Of a DNA stretch of 33,452 bases, positions 25,926-33,267 are shown piece after piece. The DNA is from Sporosarcina sp. E16_8 (GTDB lineage Bacteria > Bacillota > Bacilli > Bacillales_A > Planococcaceae). Every line of letters starts with the position of its first letter. Position 1 is the stretch's first letter. The stretch spans positions 1-33,452 of the forward strand of contig NZ_JADPRZ010000041.1 in assembly GCF_017347095.1 (NCBI RefSeq), in the 5' to 3' direction. The notes below the pieces were generated by a model. That model saw nothing but the letters and a program-made list of their open reading frames with translations. It made no database searches and had not been told where the DNA came from. Both the position numbers and the translations under genes were made by a program.

Positions 25926-27191
25926 TTATTCTTTTCCGAGCTGGATTGCTTTTTTAATATCTTTCAATGAACGGGACGGTCCGTACATAAGAACACCGCC
26001 ACGATAAACGCGTGCTCCGAAGAAGCCGAGGATGAATATTGTCACAAGCATGATCGCAATTGACAATAATGGTTCCCATACTGGTAACTCCAACATACCT
26101 ACGCGTAAAAACATAACCAGCGGTGCAAAGAACGGGAAAAACGAAGCATACTTGACATAAGCCATTTCCGGATTTCCTAGTCCGGTCATCGCGATCATAA
26201 ACGCCGCTACAATTAACAACGTCATCGGCATGATGATCTGCTGGACATCTTCCGTCCGGCTAACGAGTGAGCCCAGTAATGCCGCCAATGTTGCAAAGAG
26301 GAAGTATCCTAACAGGAAGAAAATTAGCGCATAGACAAGTGTTCCTACATTCATATTTGAAAAGCCCAAGTAGGTAAAGAGCCCCTCTGTCATTTCAGAA
26401 GATGTCGTTTTCAACGCAATGTACCCCGCCAAACCCAACAATACCATTTGCAAAAGACCAAGCGATCCAATGCCAAGTACTTTTGCAAACATATGCTTAA
26501 CAGGTGACACACTTGAGATAAGTATTTCCATCACACGGGATGATTTTTCTGCTGCAACTTCTGTTGCAATCATACTCGAATAGACGATGACTGCAAAATA
26601 GATAAGAAACATAAGTACATAGACAAGACCACGTGCCTGACTCAATTCTTCTTGTGATTTTGCTGACGGAGATACCGATTGCTGTTCAAATTGAATGGGT
26701 GCCAATAGCGTCTGCACTTGTTCGCCAGACAATGATAACTCTTCCGCTTTCATTTCCGTTTGTATCGATTGCAGTGCTTCTTGTAGCATCATTGGAAGAT
26801 TGAATTCCATAGCACTCATCGAAACGTAGTTCGCTTGAATTGTATTTTTATTATCAAGTGCAAGAGTTACGAACGAGTCCATTTCCCCCTCTTTCACTAG
26901 ATCTGTAAGTTCCTTTTCCGTTTTATCGGATAATTCCACCTTAAAATCTGATTCATTTGACTCGAACTGCATTTTCAACCGATCTGCGAGAACACCGCTT
27001 TCATCGAGTACTTGCAGCACTTCCGCCGAATCACTATCTCCACCCGTCGCACTTTTAACAGTATCAATGATTTTCTCCATGTTCGCGAAAAGGAAAACCG
27101 CCGCAATCATGATAGATGTCGTTATGATGAACGATTTTGTTTTCGCTTTGGTCATAAATGCCTGTTTAAAAATAATCATGAATTCACGCAT
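25926..27191 (-). CDS. yhaP: ABC transporter permease YhaP (NatB-like)
   Basis: A 421-residue membrane subunit of an ABC-2-type exporter. One N-terminal membrane segment (FIITTSIMIAAVFLF, about residues 20-34) is followed by a large extracytoplasmic region to about 190, then five to six further helices from about 200 to 405. This is the architecture of NatB-type sodium exporters, but the substrate is not shown by sequence. The ATG at 27191 follows AAGGTGGGG and overlaps the yhaQ stop by 8 nt (ATGCGTGA), implying coupled translation. B. subtilis has the same YhaQ-YhaP pair beside yhaO. Confidence 0.9.
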   Translation of the reverse strand: MREFMIIFKQAFMTKAKTKSFIITTSIMIAAVFLFANMEKIIDTVKSATGGDSDSAEVLQVLDESGVLADRLKMQFESNESDFKVELSDKTEKELTDLVKEGEMDSFVTLALDNKNTIQANYVSMSAMEFNLPMMLQEALQSIQTEMKAEELSLSGEQVQTLLAPIQFEQQSVSPSAKSQEELSQARGLVYVLMFLIYFAVIVYSSMIATEVAAEKSSRVMEILISSVSPVKHMFAKVLGIGSLGLLQMVLLGLAGYIALKTTSSEMTEGLFTYLGFSNMNVGTLVYALIFFLLGYFLFATLAALLGSLVSRTEDVQQIIMPMTLLIVAAFMIAMTGLGNPEMAYVKYASFFPFFAPLVMFLRVGMLELPVWEPLLSIAIMLVTIFILGFFGARVYRGGVLMYGPSRSLKDIKKAIQLGKE

Positions 27192-28083
27192 GTTGCTTCC
27201 CCACCTTTTCGATGAAAATGTCTTGCAGCGAAGGTTCTTCAATCCCAAAATGACGGACCGGTCCCGATTTCAATGCCGCTGTCAGCAAATCATTGCCAAC
27301 TTGTTCTGATTCGACTTGGTAAAGTGCACCTTCAATCGATTTCTGCACAGATATAACACCTGCAATTGTCGCCAAATGTGCTAAATCATTGTCCGAATTT
27401 ATGCGTACATTTTGCTTACCAAATGACCGTTTAACTTCACGAAGTGTGCCGCTCACAATTTGCTTCCCTTTATCGATAATACTTAGTTGCTCACACAATT
27501 CTTCGACGTGATCCATGCGGTGGCTCGAGAATATAATGGTTGCGCCATCGTTACGAAATTGGAGTATCGCTTCTTTTAACATTTCAACGTTTATTGGGTC
27601 CAACCCCGAGAATGGTTCATCTAGAATTAACAGTTGAGGATTATGCATAAGGGATGCAATTACTTGGATTTTTTGTTGATTTCCTTTTGATAGTTCTTCA
27701 ACTTTTTTATTAGCATAATGACTGATTTCCATTCGTTCCAGCCATTTATTCATAGCCATCTTTGCATCGGGCTTTTTCATGCCACGCAATTGTGCTAGAA
27801 AAACCAACTGCTCTTCCACTTTCATTTTCGGATAAAGCCCTCGCTCCTCCGGCAAATAACCAATCTCAGGGCTCGTTGCATAAGAAATCGGTTTTCCATT
27901 CCACGTAATCCGTCCTTCATTGGCGTTCAATAGACCAAGAATCATCCGAAACGTCGTCGTCTTACCTGCACCATTCGCCCCTAAAAACCCGTACATCGTT
28001 CCTTTACCAACAGACAGTGTCAAATCATCTACCGCTGTAAAATCTCCAAATTGTTTCGTTACATTTTCAAGTAGTAATGACAT
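27184..28083 (-). CDS. yhaQ: ABC transporter ATP-binding protein YhaQ (NatA-like)
   Basis: A 299-residue ABC ATPase. Walker A is GANGAGKTT near residue 39, the Q-loop region is GYLPEERGLYPKM, the signature is LSKGNQQKIQV, Walker B is LLILDEPFSGLDP, and the switch His is in FSSHRMDH. The last 80 residues form the extra domain seen in Na+ and drug exporter ATPases. It partners YhaP. AAAGGGGT lies six bases before the ATG. A candidate promoter lies about 40-60 nt upstream but is not convincing. Confidence 0.92.
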   Translation of the reverse strand: MSLLLENVTKQFGDFTAVDDLTLSVGKGTMYGFLGANGAGKTTTFRMILGLLNANEGRITWNGKPISYATSPEIGYLPEERGLYPKMKVEEQLVFLAQLRGMKKPDAKMAMNKWLERMEISHYANKKVEELSKGNQQKIQVIASLMHNPQLLILDEPFSGLDPINVEMLKEAILQFRNDGATIIFSSHRMDHVEELCEQLSIIDKGKQIVSGTLREVKRSFGKQNVRINSDNDLAHLATIAGVISVQKSIEGALYQVESEQVGNDLLTAALKSGPVRHFGIEEPSLQDIFIEKVGKQHA

Positions 28084-28149
28084 TTTGTTACCCCTTTCGA
28101 ATTTCCCAATAGTAACTATACGTATCTAGTATGCAAAAGTTTCGGTTTT

Positions 28150-28461
28150 TCAGTTTTTACTGCTAGCAATTACTGCGCCAATTAAATATGACATCATATG
28201 CGTGACCCAAATCCCCGTCAGAATGAAAAATGCAAGTCGGGGTCCTTCTACAATCATGACAATCATCCATGCAATAAGTATCGCAGCCGCTGTTACTCCC
28301 CATGATATCGACCGAGCCTGTTGATGAATTCTCTTATATCGTTCGTCAAATAGGCGTTCTTTTTTCCCTATCTTCCGATTTATTAACAGCACAATTGAAA
28401 CAATAACAAGTGCAAGCGGCAGTCCTACTAAAAATGACCATATTTCAAATCCTTCGTACAT
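28150..28461 (-). CDS. Small membrane protein, paralogue 1 of the XRE cassette
   Basis: A 103-residue protein with about four hydrophobic segments: a first helix near residues 6-28, a cytosolic stretch RKIGKKERLFDERYKRIHQQARS, then SWGVTAAAILIAWMIVMI and two C-terminal helices. It is clearly homologous to its upstream neighbour (shared E-G-P-x-L-A-F, F-DERxKR, Q-A-x-SISW). The architecture recalls DUF2178/DUF3796-type proteins that often accompany XRE regulators; that family assignment is tentative. The ATG at 28461 has GGGGGAG five bases upstream. Confidence 0.8.
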   Translation of the reverse strand: MYEGFEIWSFLVGLPLALVIVSIVLLINRKIGKKERLFDERYKRIHQQARSISWGVTAAAILIAWMIVMIVEGPRLAFFILTGIWVTHMMSYLIGAVIASSKN

Positions 28462-28506
28462 AATTACTCCCCCCATTCAATACATTTTTTCATTTGAACT
28501 AAACGG

Positions 28507-28824
28507 TTAATTTTTTCGATTCGCAATCGTCGTACCTATTCCGAATGAGCCTATGTGAAGTACCCATAAGGATGTCATAAGCCAAAAGGCGAGACCTGGT
28601 CCTTCATATAAAATGATGATGGACCAAACAATTAGAATTCCGCCTGTTGTAGCAAGCCAAGATATTGACATAGCCTGTCCGTAAACTCTTTTAGAACGTT
28701 CATCGAACCAACGACGTTTTTTTCCAAAACGCCAGACAATTAGCAATGAAATTAGCATGATTACGACTGCAAGTGGTAAACCAGTCAAAAATTCACCATA
28801 ATTTAAATCTTTCCCCACACTCAT
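28507..28824 (-). CDS. Small membrane protein, paralogue 2 of the XRE cassette
   Basis: A 105-residue paralogue of the next gene, with the same layout: helix at about residues 12-32, loop FGKKRRWFDERSKRVYGQAMS, then three helices. It overlaps the XRE stop codon as ATGA, so it is translationally coupled to the regulator. The Shine-Dalgarno GGGGGAGGA sits very close to the ATG. The duplicated pair suggests a two-component membrane protein controlled by, or controlling, the regulator. Function is unknown. Confidence 0.8.
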   Translation of the reverse strand: MSVGKDLNYGEFLTGLPLAVVIMLISLLIVWRFGKKRRWFDERSKRVYGQAMSISWLATTGGILIVWSIIILYEGPGLAFWLMTSLWVLHIGSFGIGTTIANRKN

Positions 28825-29018
28825 TCCTCCCCCGGTGTAAAAATATCCTCAATGCGACAATTGAATAACTTCGCAAGTTTGAACGCTAATGTAAGTGATG
28901 GATTATATCTACCTTTTTCAAGGGAAATAATCGTCTGCCTCGAAACTTCCAACTTCTCCGACAGATCATCTTGCGTTAATCCCATCGTGGTGCGCATTTC
29001 CTTTATCAAGTTATTCAT
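28821..29018 (-). CDS. XRE-family transcriptional regulator
   Basis: A 65-residue protein that is essentially one Cro/C1-type helix-turn-helix: MGLTQDDLSEKLEVSRQTII, then SLEKGRYNPSLTLAFKLAKL and NCRIEDIF. This single-domain YozG/HTH-3 form usually represses its own promoter. The ATG has AGGGGGAG about 7 nt upstream. It heads a three-gene operon with two membrane proteins and is preceded by three 16-bp palindromes (29041-29100) that sit over its promoter. Confidence 0.92.
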   Translation of the reverse strand: MNNLIKEMRTTMGLTQDDLSEKLEVSRQTIISLEKGRYNPSLTLAFKLAKLFNCRIEDIFTPGEE

Positions 29019-29040
29019 TTCAACGCTCCCCCTTTCAGTA

Positions 29041-29100
29041 GTAAAGGTAGCTTTACGTAAAGGTTACTTTACTATATTCAAGATGTCAAGGAACCTTTAC
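29041..29100 (-). promoter_or_regulatory. Triple palindromic operator and promoter of the XRE operon
   Basis: Two perfect 16-bp dyads lie end to end: GTAAAGGTAGCTTTAC (29041-29056) and GTAAAGGTTACTTTAC (29057-29072), consensus GTAAAG-N4-CTTTAC. A third, GTCAAGGAACCTTTAC (29085-29100), has one changed arm base. On the minus strand a consensus -35 TTGACA (29084-29089) overlaps the third, and the -10 region about 17 nt downstream falls in the second. Centre spacings are 16 and 28 bp. This fits autoregulation by the XRE protein. Confidence 0.8.
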
Positions 29101-29162
29101 AAATTTCCTTTTAGAATTTTTCATAGTATAATGAATGAAATAGAGTGGAAAGGGTGAATTAT

Positions 29163-29348
29163 GTGAGAACATATAAACTAACAGCTTTCGAACCAACAGG
29201 AGCATTAATTATAGAAGATACATTCACAGCTGAAACAGACGATGTAGCAAAAGAAAAAGGCCAAGTAATGCTTGAGGAGAAAAACCTTCTCAACAAAACA
29301 CACCGCCTTGCCTCTCCAGCTGGTAAGTTATTATTGTTCCATTCATGA
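29163..29348 (+). CDS. yhzD: YhzD-like small protein
   Basis: A 61-residue soluble protein starting VRTYKLTAFEPTGALIIEDT with GTG at 29163. AAAGGGTG lies six bases upstream, and the length equals that of B. subtilis YhzD (61), a protein of unknown function at the yha locus. The upstream in-frame GTG at 29145 has no ribosome site. A TATAAT at 29127-29132 is a possible -10 box. It is divergent from the XRE operon, and the operator-bearing intergenic region lies between them. Confidence 0.75.
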   Translation: MRTYKLTAFEPTGALIIEDTFTAETDDVAKEKGQVMLEEKNLLNKTHRLASPAGKLLLFHS

Positions 29349-29430
29349 ATAGAATTGCACTTCACTTATGAATTAATCTTAACCATAAATAAGAGCATTT
29401 CCATCATACAAATAGACGGGGTGTTGAATA

Positions 29431-29835
29431 GTGAAAATCGCATTAATTGCCCATGATGAAAAGAAAAATGAAATGGTGAATTTCACAATCGCCTACGAAC
29501 ATATCTTTTCGCAATACACATTATTTGCTACCGGTACCACTGGAAAAAGAATCATGGACGAAACTAATTTATCTGTAACTCGACTTAATTCGGGACCTTT
29601 AGGCGGTGATCAGCAAATTGGTGCAATGGTTGCGACTGGCGAGCTGGACTTAATCCTATTTTTCCGTGATCCACTAACTGCTCAACCCCATGAACCTGAT
29701 GTCAGTGCTTTATTACGCCTTTGTGATGTCTACGGCATCCCGCTTGCTACGAATATTGCAACGGCTGAGCTGTTACTTCGTGCTGTTGAAAAAGGGTATT
29801 TTTCGTGGCGTGAAATGCTTGATAAATATAAGTAA
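29431..29835 (+). CDS. mgsA: Methylglyoxal synthase
   Basis: Converts dihydroxyacetone phosphate to methylglyoxal and phosphate, a bypass of lower glycolysis. The 134-residue protein carries the MGS signature: [10 protein letters not shown] with catalytic Asp60, [15 protein letters not shown] with His87 and Asp90 (equivalent to E. coli D71, H98, D101), and the phosphate-loop GTTGKR near residue 35. The GTG start follows GGGGTG with 7-nt spacing. In B. subtilis mgsA lies with dapB, not in the yha region, so this location differs. Its TAA stop directly joins the repeat element at 29834. Confidence 0.97.
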   Translation: MKIALIAHDEKKNEMVNFTIAYEHIFSQYTLFATGTTGKRIMDETNLSVTRLNSGPLGGDQQIGAMVATGELDLILFFRDPLTAQPHEPDVSALLRLCDVYGIPLATNIATAELLLRAVEKGYFSWREMLDKYK

Positions 29836-29964
29836 GAAAAGCGGAAGGCGCAGCATAGCTCCGACAGGCATAAGACGGGCCAACGACGCGGGAAGGATGC
29901 AGTTCAATCCTTCCTAGTTGGGCTGGCTTATGACCCGAGGAGTTGGCGCCTGGAGCTAGACACC
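29834..29964 (+). repeat. Dispersed repeat element, type I (GACAGGCATAAG module)
   Basis: It runs from AAGAAAAGCGGAAGGCGC through GACAGGCATAAG to the stem GGAAGG/CCTTCC (29891-29896, 29909-29914), then CTTATGACCCGAGGAG and GGCGCCTGGAGCTAGACACC. Its first bases form part of the mgsA stop. Copies lie at 1-120 and 33268-33452. It is followed directly by a type II copy. Confidence 0.85.
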
Positions 29965-30052
29965 AAGAAAAGCGCAAGCGCCTTGGTAGACCCGAAAAGC
30001 GGTGGAAGGCCTTAAGCGACTCGAGGGGCTAGGCGCTCGAGCTAGACACTGC
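29965..30052 (+). repeat. Dispersed repeat element, type II
   Basis: AAGAAAAGCGCAAGCGCC, TTGGTAGACCCGAAAAGC, TCGAGGGGCTAGGCGC and GAGCTAGACACTG match the inverted copy at 25800-25922, without the middle insertion found there. It is tandem with the type I copy. From here to 30157 I see no gene. Confidence 0.85.
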
Positions 30053-30157
30053 TACAGGTTGAAAAGTTTATACTTTATTACCATTTTAAAAAGTACCAAG
30101 CACGGATCCGGTTGCGCAACGGATGCATGCTTAATACTTTTTTATTTACGCAGGCTG

Positions 30158-30523
30158 TTAGGACTGAAAGCGCTGGATCAAATTGTTGACTTCCATATCA
30201 AGCTTGCTTGTTTTTCGGTTCAAATACTGGATATCGATTTTAACAATTTTGATTTCATCGTCTACAACTTGAAAGGTATGTTGTTGCTGTTACAGCTGAG
30301 CTTCAACATGTTTGAAATGACTTCTGTTCTCCGTTTGGTTGAGACGTACTTCTTCCGTCAAACTGCTTATGTCCTGTTCAACCTTATCAAAACGACTTTC
30401 CATTTGATCAAAACGCTTGTCCATTTTTCCCAACTCACTTTCCATCGTATTTATCTGATAACTAATCAACGCATATTTCTTTTTATTACGACGGGTCTTT
30501 CATCCCTTTTGCGCGTTAAGCAT
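30158..30523 (-). pseudogene. Coiled-coil protein relic with two in-frame stops
   Basis: One reading frame on the minus strand from ATG at 30523 to TAA at 30158 encodes MLNAQKG-stop, then KTRRNKKKYALISYQINTME, a heptad-rich stretch with RFDQMESRFDKVEQDISSL, EAQL-stop, and QQQHTFQVVDDEIKIVKIDI up to NNLIQRFQS-stop. The internal stops are TGA (30500-30502) and TAA (30290-30292). Sequence on both sides of each stop keeps the same coiled-coil character in the same frame, so these are point nonsense mutations, not frameshifts. It resembles the small RFDxMExRFDxxE coiled-coil proteins of Bacillota. AAGGAG lies about 11 nt before the ATG. Confidence 0.6.
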
Positions 30524-30728
30524 CTATCATATATCTCCTTTCTTCCTTATGACCGGCATAGTGCTTGTTATGACCGCCATGGATGCAGTTATGACCGCCA
30601 TGAGCCCTGTTATGCTCGCCACGGCCTCGATTATGACCGGCATCAGTCGTTTTATGACCGCCACAAGTAAAATCGCACAAAACCATTCCAAAAAAAAGAC
30701 ACTCATTCAGTAAGGCGAAAAAACTCAC
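30516..30728 (-). CDS. Possible His-rich heptapeptide-repeat ORF, doubtful
   Basis: A 70-residue frame whose middle is a seven-residue repeat of the form (A/G)-G-H-N-x-x-x (AGHNRGR, GEHNRAH, GGHNCIH, GGHNKHY, AGHKEER). It is encoded by the 21-bp tandem repeat at 30547-30672. The apparent start (GTG at 30728) is fused to its own GAGGAG with no spacing, and the opposite strand is also open across the repeat, so coding is uncertain. Regular His spacing would suit metal binding if it is expressed. It lies immediately upstream of the coiled-coil relic in another frame. Confidence 0.3.
   Translation of the reverse strand: MSFFALLNECLFFGMVLCDFTCGGHKTTDAGHNRGRGEHNRAHGGHNCIHGGHNKHYAGHKEERRYMIDA
30547..30672. 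repeat. 21-bp tandem repeat, six copies
   Basis: Six units begin at 30547, 30568, 30589, 30610, 30631 and 30652, each opening with TTATGACCGCCA or a variant (TTATGACCGGCA, TTATGCTCGCCA) and followed by 9 variable bases. The period is exactly 21 bp with no indels, which preserves frame on both strands. Confidence 0.93.
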
Positions 30729-30759
30729 CTCCTCAACCAGCGTCTATATTACTAAAACA

Positions 30760-31539
30760 TTACTTCCCCGCAAATGCCGGCTTGCGTTTTTCCACAAATG
30801 CCTGAATGCCTTCCAAGTGATCTGCCGTTTTCCGCATCGCCACTTGTGCTTCACTTTCCATTTTTAACACATTTTCGAGTTCTGCTGTTTTCTGCGAATG
30901 CAATATATGCTTCGATGCAATCATTGCAGCAATCGGCGACGCAAGCAGTTTATGAGCAAACGCTTCGCCACGTTCAGCACCCTTACCTTGCGCAGTCACT
31001 TCATCGATGAGTCCTTTTTCAAGTGCTTCTTGACCATTCATCACTTTACCCGACCAAATAAGATTTTTTGCTTGCGGTATACCCACTCGTTCTTTTAAGA
31101 AGAAATGACCCGCCCCGTCCGGAATTAGTCCAATGCCAATGAAGTTCATCGCCAGTTTACTCTCTTCTTCCGCAATAATATAATCACAGCCAAGTACAAG
31201 GCTAAACCCTAGCCCTGCCGCCGCACCATGGACAACCGCAATGGTAACTTGCGGTAATGTATAAAGTGCTTTCGCAAGGCGGGACACGTCTACCATCACA
31301 TTACCAATATCCATTGGGCTATCGGGATCTAGCATCGCTTTAATATCTCCGCCCGCGGAAAATGCACGGCCAGCTCCTTGAATCACTAAAACTTGGACTG
31401 TAGCATCTCTTTTCAATGCCTCAAAAACATCCGCAAGTTCCTTCATCATGACACTATCCATTGCGTTCATCGATGCAGGCCTATTCAATGTAAGATGCGC
31501 AAGGCGCCCCTCTTTTTTTAACTCGACAGTTGTAAACAT
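30760..31539 (-). CDS. yhaR: Enoyl-CoA hydratase/isomerase family protein YhaR
   Basis: A 259-residue crotonase-fold protein. The oxyanion-hole segments are GAGRAFSAGGDIK (about residues 56-68) and GAAAGLGFSLVLGCD (about 105-119). At the second catalytic position the sequence is GIGLIPDGAGHFFL, with Asp where classical hydratases have Glu, as in PaaG-type ring-opened isomerases. Acyl-CoA isomerase activity is therefore at least as likely as hydratase activity. The ATG at 31539 has AAGGGGTG seven bases upstream; the longer frame to 31578 lacks a site. No terminator is seen downstream. Confidence 0.88.
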   Translation of the reverse strand: MFTTVELKKEGRLAHLTLNRPASMNAMDSVMMKELADVFEALKRDATVQVLVIQGAGRAFSAGGDIKAMLDPDSPMDIGNVMVDVSRLAKALYTLPQVTIAVVHGAAAGLGFSLVLGCDYIIAEEESKLAMNFIGIGLIPDGAGHFFLKERVGIPQAKNLIWSGKVMNGQEALEKGLIDEVTAQGKGAERGEAFAHKLLASPIAAMIASKHILHSQKTAELENVLKMESEAQVAMRKTADHLEGIQAFVEKRKPAFAGK

Positions 31540-31650
31540 AAAAAAACACCCCTTCGTAAGAAATGAATTACCATTCACTTCTTAGATTCGGCGTTTTTTC
31601 AATAAACCCTTTATTTAAAAGATAAAGTATATGTTCTCGAACCTAGAGTA

Positions 31651-31675
31651 GTGTCTAGCTCCAGCGCTTTTCTAT
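31651..31675 (-). repeat. Minimal type II element: two termini joined, containing the hemZ stop
   Basis: On the minus strand the sequence AATAGAAAAGCGCTGGAGC, then TAGACAC, joins the element's left end (AGAAAAGCGC) directly to its right end (TGGAGCTAGACAC) with nothing between. The TAG stop of hemZ (31672-31674) is formed at the junction with the gene. Confidence 0.7.
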
Positions 31676-33177
31676 TTAACTTTCTCCGGAAAAGTCGCGT
31701 CAAGAAGTGCGAGTTTCTTCACAATCGAATCTTCATACGTCAAAATATAAGCTGCTGGATCTTTCGGGTTATAGAACTGCGTAATTTTCTCCGTTTCAGG
31801 GTCCATGAACTTGCTTGAAGCTCCACATCCAACTCCGATAATTGTCTGTACCTCTTCCATTATAATAATGTTGTAGATACTTTCTTCACCAGGTTTCGCG
31901 TAACCGACGTTTTCCAAGTTACCTAAAATGTTCTTTTGACGGTATAAATAGTACGGTTCATAGCCATTTGCAGCGTTCCACTCTTCTCCGAGTTTCATCA
32001 TCTGCTCAACAGTTTCACGATTCGCGACTTTGTATTTATCTTTATTGCGGGTCATTTCAGATGCCCGTTTGAATGATAATGTATGAACAGTCAGCGATTC
32101 AGGTTGCATTTTTTCAGTCTCAGCAAGTGAATGCTTAAATTCTTTCATTCCTTCATTTGGTAAGCCGATGATGAGATCCATATTGATATTTTTCATGCCC
32201 ATATCGCGTGACAGCCAGAACTTATCGACGGTTTCTTGGACAGTATGGTGACGGCCAATCGCTTTCAGTGTTTCATCTGTATAGGATTGTGGATTGACGC
32301 TTATCCGGTCAATGCCCCATTTTTTCAGTACTTCGATTTTTGCTGGCGTAATCGTATCAGGACGACCCGCTTCTACTGTGATTTCCCTGACTTTATCCAT
32401 ATTCGGGAATGAAGCATACATGGTCTCGTATAGCGCATCCATTTCTTCCGCTTCAATAGATGTTGGTGTTCCTCCGCCAAAGTAAATCGTCGTAATGGCC
32501 ATGTCTCGCGCAGTCAGCCATTTCCCCATTTCGCGGATTTCATCATGCAATCCGTCTAGAAATGTTTCGACTCGACCATTTTTCCGGTTAATCGCATAGG
32601 CTGGGAATGTGCAATACGCACATTTCGTCGGGCAAAATGGAATGCCGATATAAATACTTACTTCATTTTTTAATTCATGTAAATCAGGCACAGTTCGCAA
32701 CTGCACATTCGCTATTTTTGCAAGCAGTGCACTTTTTTCACTCGAAAGTCGATGGCTATCCATTAGCAACTGCTGAGCCTCTTCCGTACTGTATCCCTCG
32801 CGACGATACTTATGGTACAGTTTCATCGGACGGATCCCTGTCAGAATTCCCCACGACTGATGCATCCCTGTTGCCTGTTCAAGCGTTTCAAGGAAGACGT
32901 GTGAATAAATTCGCTTTAACTGACGGGTAATCACTTTATCATCGTCCGTTTCTTCTATTTCAGAAAACTCAGCAGAATAATCCACGCCATCCCATGTAAG
33001 AATCGCCTTTCCGACAAGTTGTCCATCAAGCGTCCGCTCCAACGTCAAGTTTGCCAGTATTGCACCTTCTTCATCCTCATCGACGATTTTGGATTGTTCA
33101 AAGAACAGGTTTGCAAGATGCGTAAACATCCTAATCCAGCCTTGTTCATAGTTTTCTTTCATGACGATTTTTTGCAT
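31672..33177 (-). CDS. hemZ: Oxygen-independent coproporphyrinogen III oxidase-like HemZ
   Basis: A radical-SAM enzyme of anaerobic heme biosynthesis (coproporphyrinogen dehydrogenase family). The 501 residues equal the length of B. subtilis HemZ. The Fe-S cluster motif CPTKCAYCTFPAYA (C-x3-C-x2-C) is near residue 175, with the SAM-binding YFGGGTPTS and RPDTITP/RISVNPQSY blocks following, and a HemN-type C-terminal region LSFKRASEMTRNKDKYK. The ATG at 33177 was chosen by family length; its ribosome site is weak, and an ATG five codons on is possible. The gene closes the yha-like block as in B. subtilis. Its stop is inside a repeat fragment. Confidence 0.92.
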   Translation of the reverse strand: MQKIVMKENYEQGWIRMFTHLANLFFEQSKIVDEDEEGAILANLTLERTLDGQLVGKAILTWDGVDYSAEFSEIEETDDDKVITRQLKRIYSHVFLETLEQATGMHQSWGILTGIRPMKLYHKYRREGYSTEEAQQLLMDSHRLSSEKSALLAKIANVQLRTVPDLHELKNEVSIYIGIPFCPTKCAYCTFPAYAINRKNGRVETFLDGLHDEIREMGKWLTARDMAITTIYFGGGTPTSIEAEEMDALYETMYASFPNMDKVREITVEAGRPDTITPAKIEVLKKWGIDRISVNPQSYTDETLKAIGRHHTVQETVDKFWLSRDMGMKNINMDLIIGLPNEGMKEFKHSLAETEKMQPESLTVHTLSFKRASEMTRNKDKYKVANRETVEQMMKLGEEWNAANGYEPYYLYRQKNILGNLENVGYAKPGEESIYNIIIMEEVQTIIGVGCGASSKFMDPETEKITQFYNPKDPAAYILTYEDSIVKKLALLDATFPEKVK

Positions 33178-33267
33178 TGTATATACCCAACTTTCTATTA
33201 ATAAATCCGACGTTTTTTCTCTAGAAGTCCATAAAATCATTATAGCAAATTTACGCAGTGAAAGAAT

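Noticed and set aside
30002..30670. A 222-codon plus-strand frame across the repeat cluster
   Set aside because: Its start lies inside the type II element, it runs antisense to the coiled-coil relic, and its end is the plus-strand reading of the 21-bp repeat. There is no ribosome site or recognisable family.
30547..30672. CRISPR array
   Set aside because: The period is 21 bp with a 12-bp conserved core and 9-bp variable part, far too short for repeat-spacer units, and there are no cas genes.
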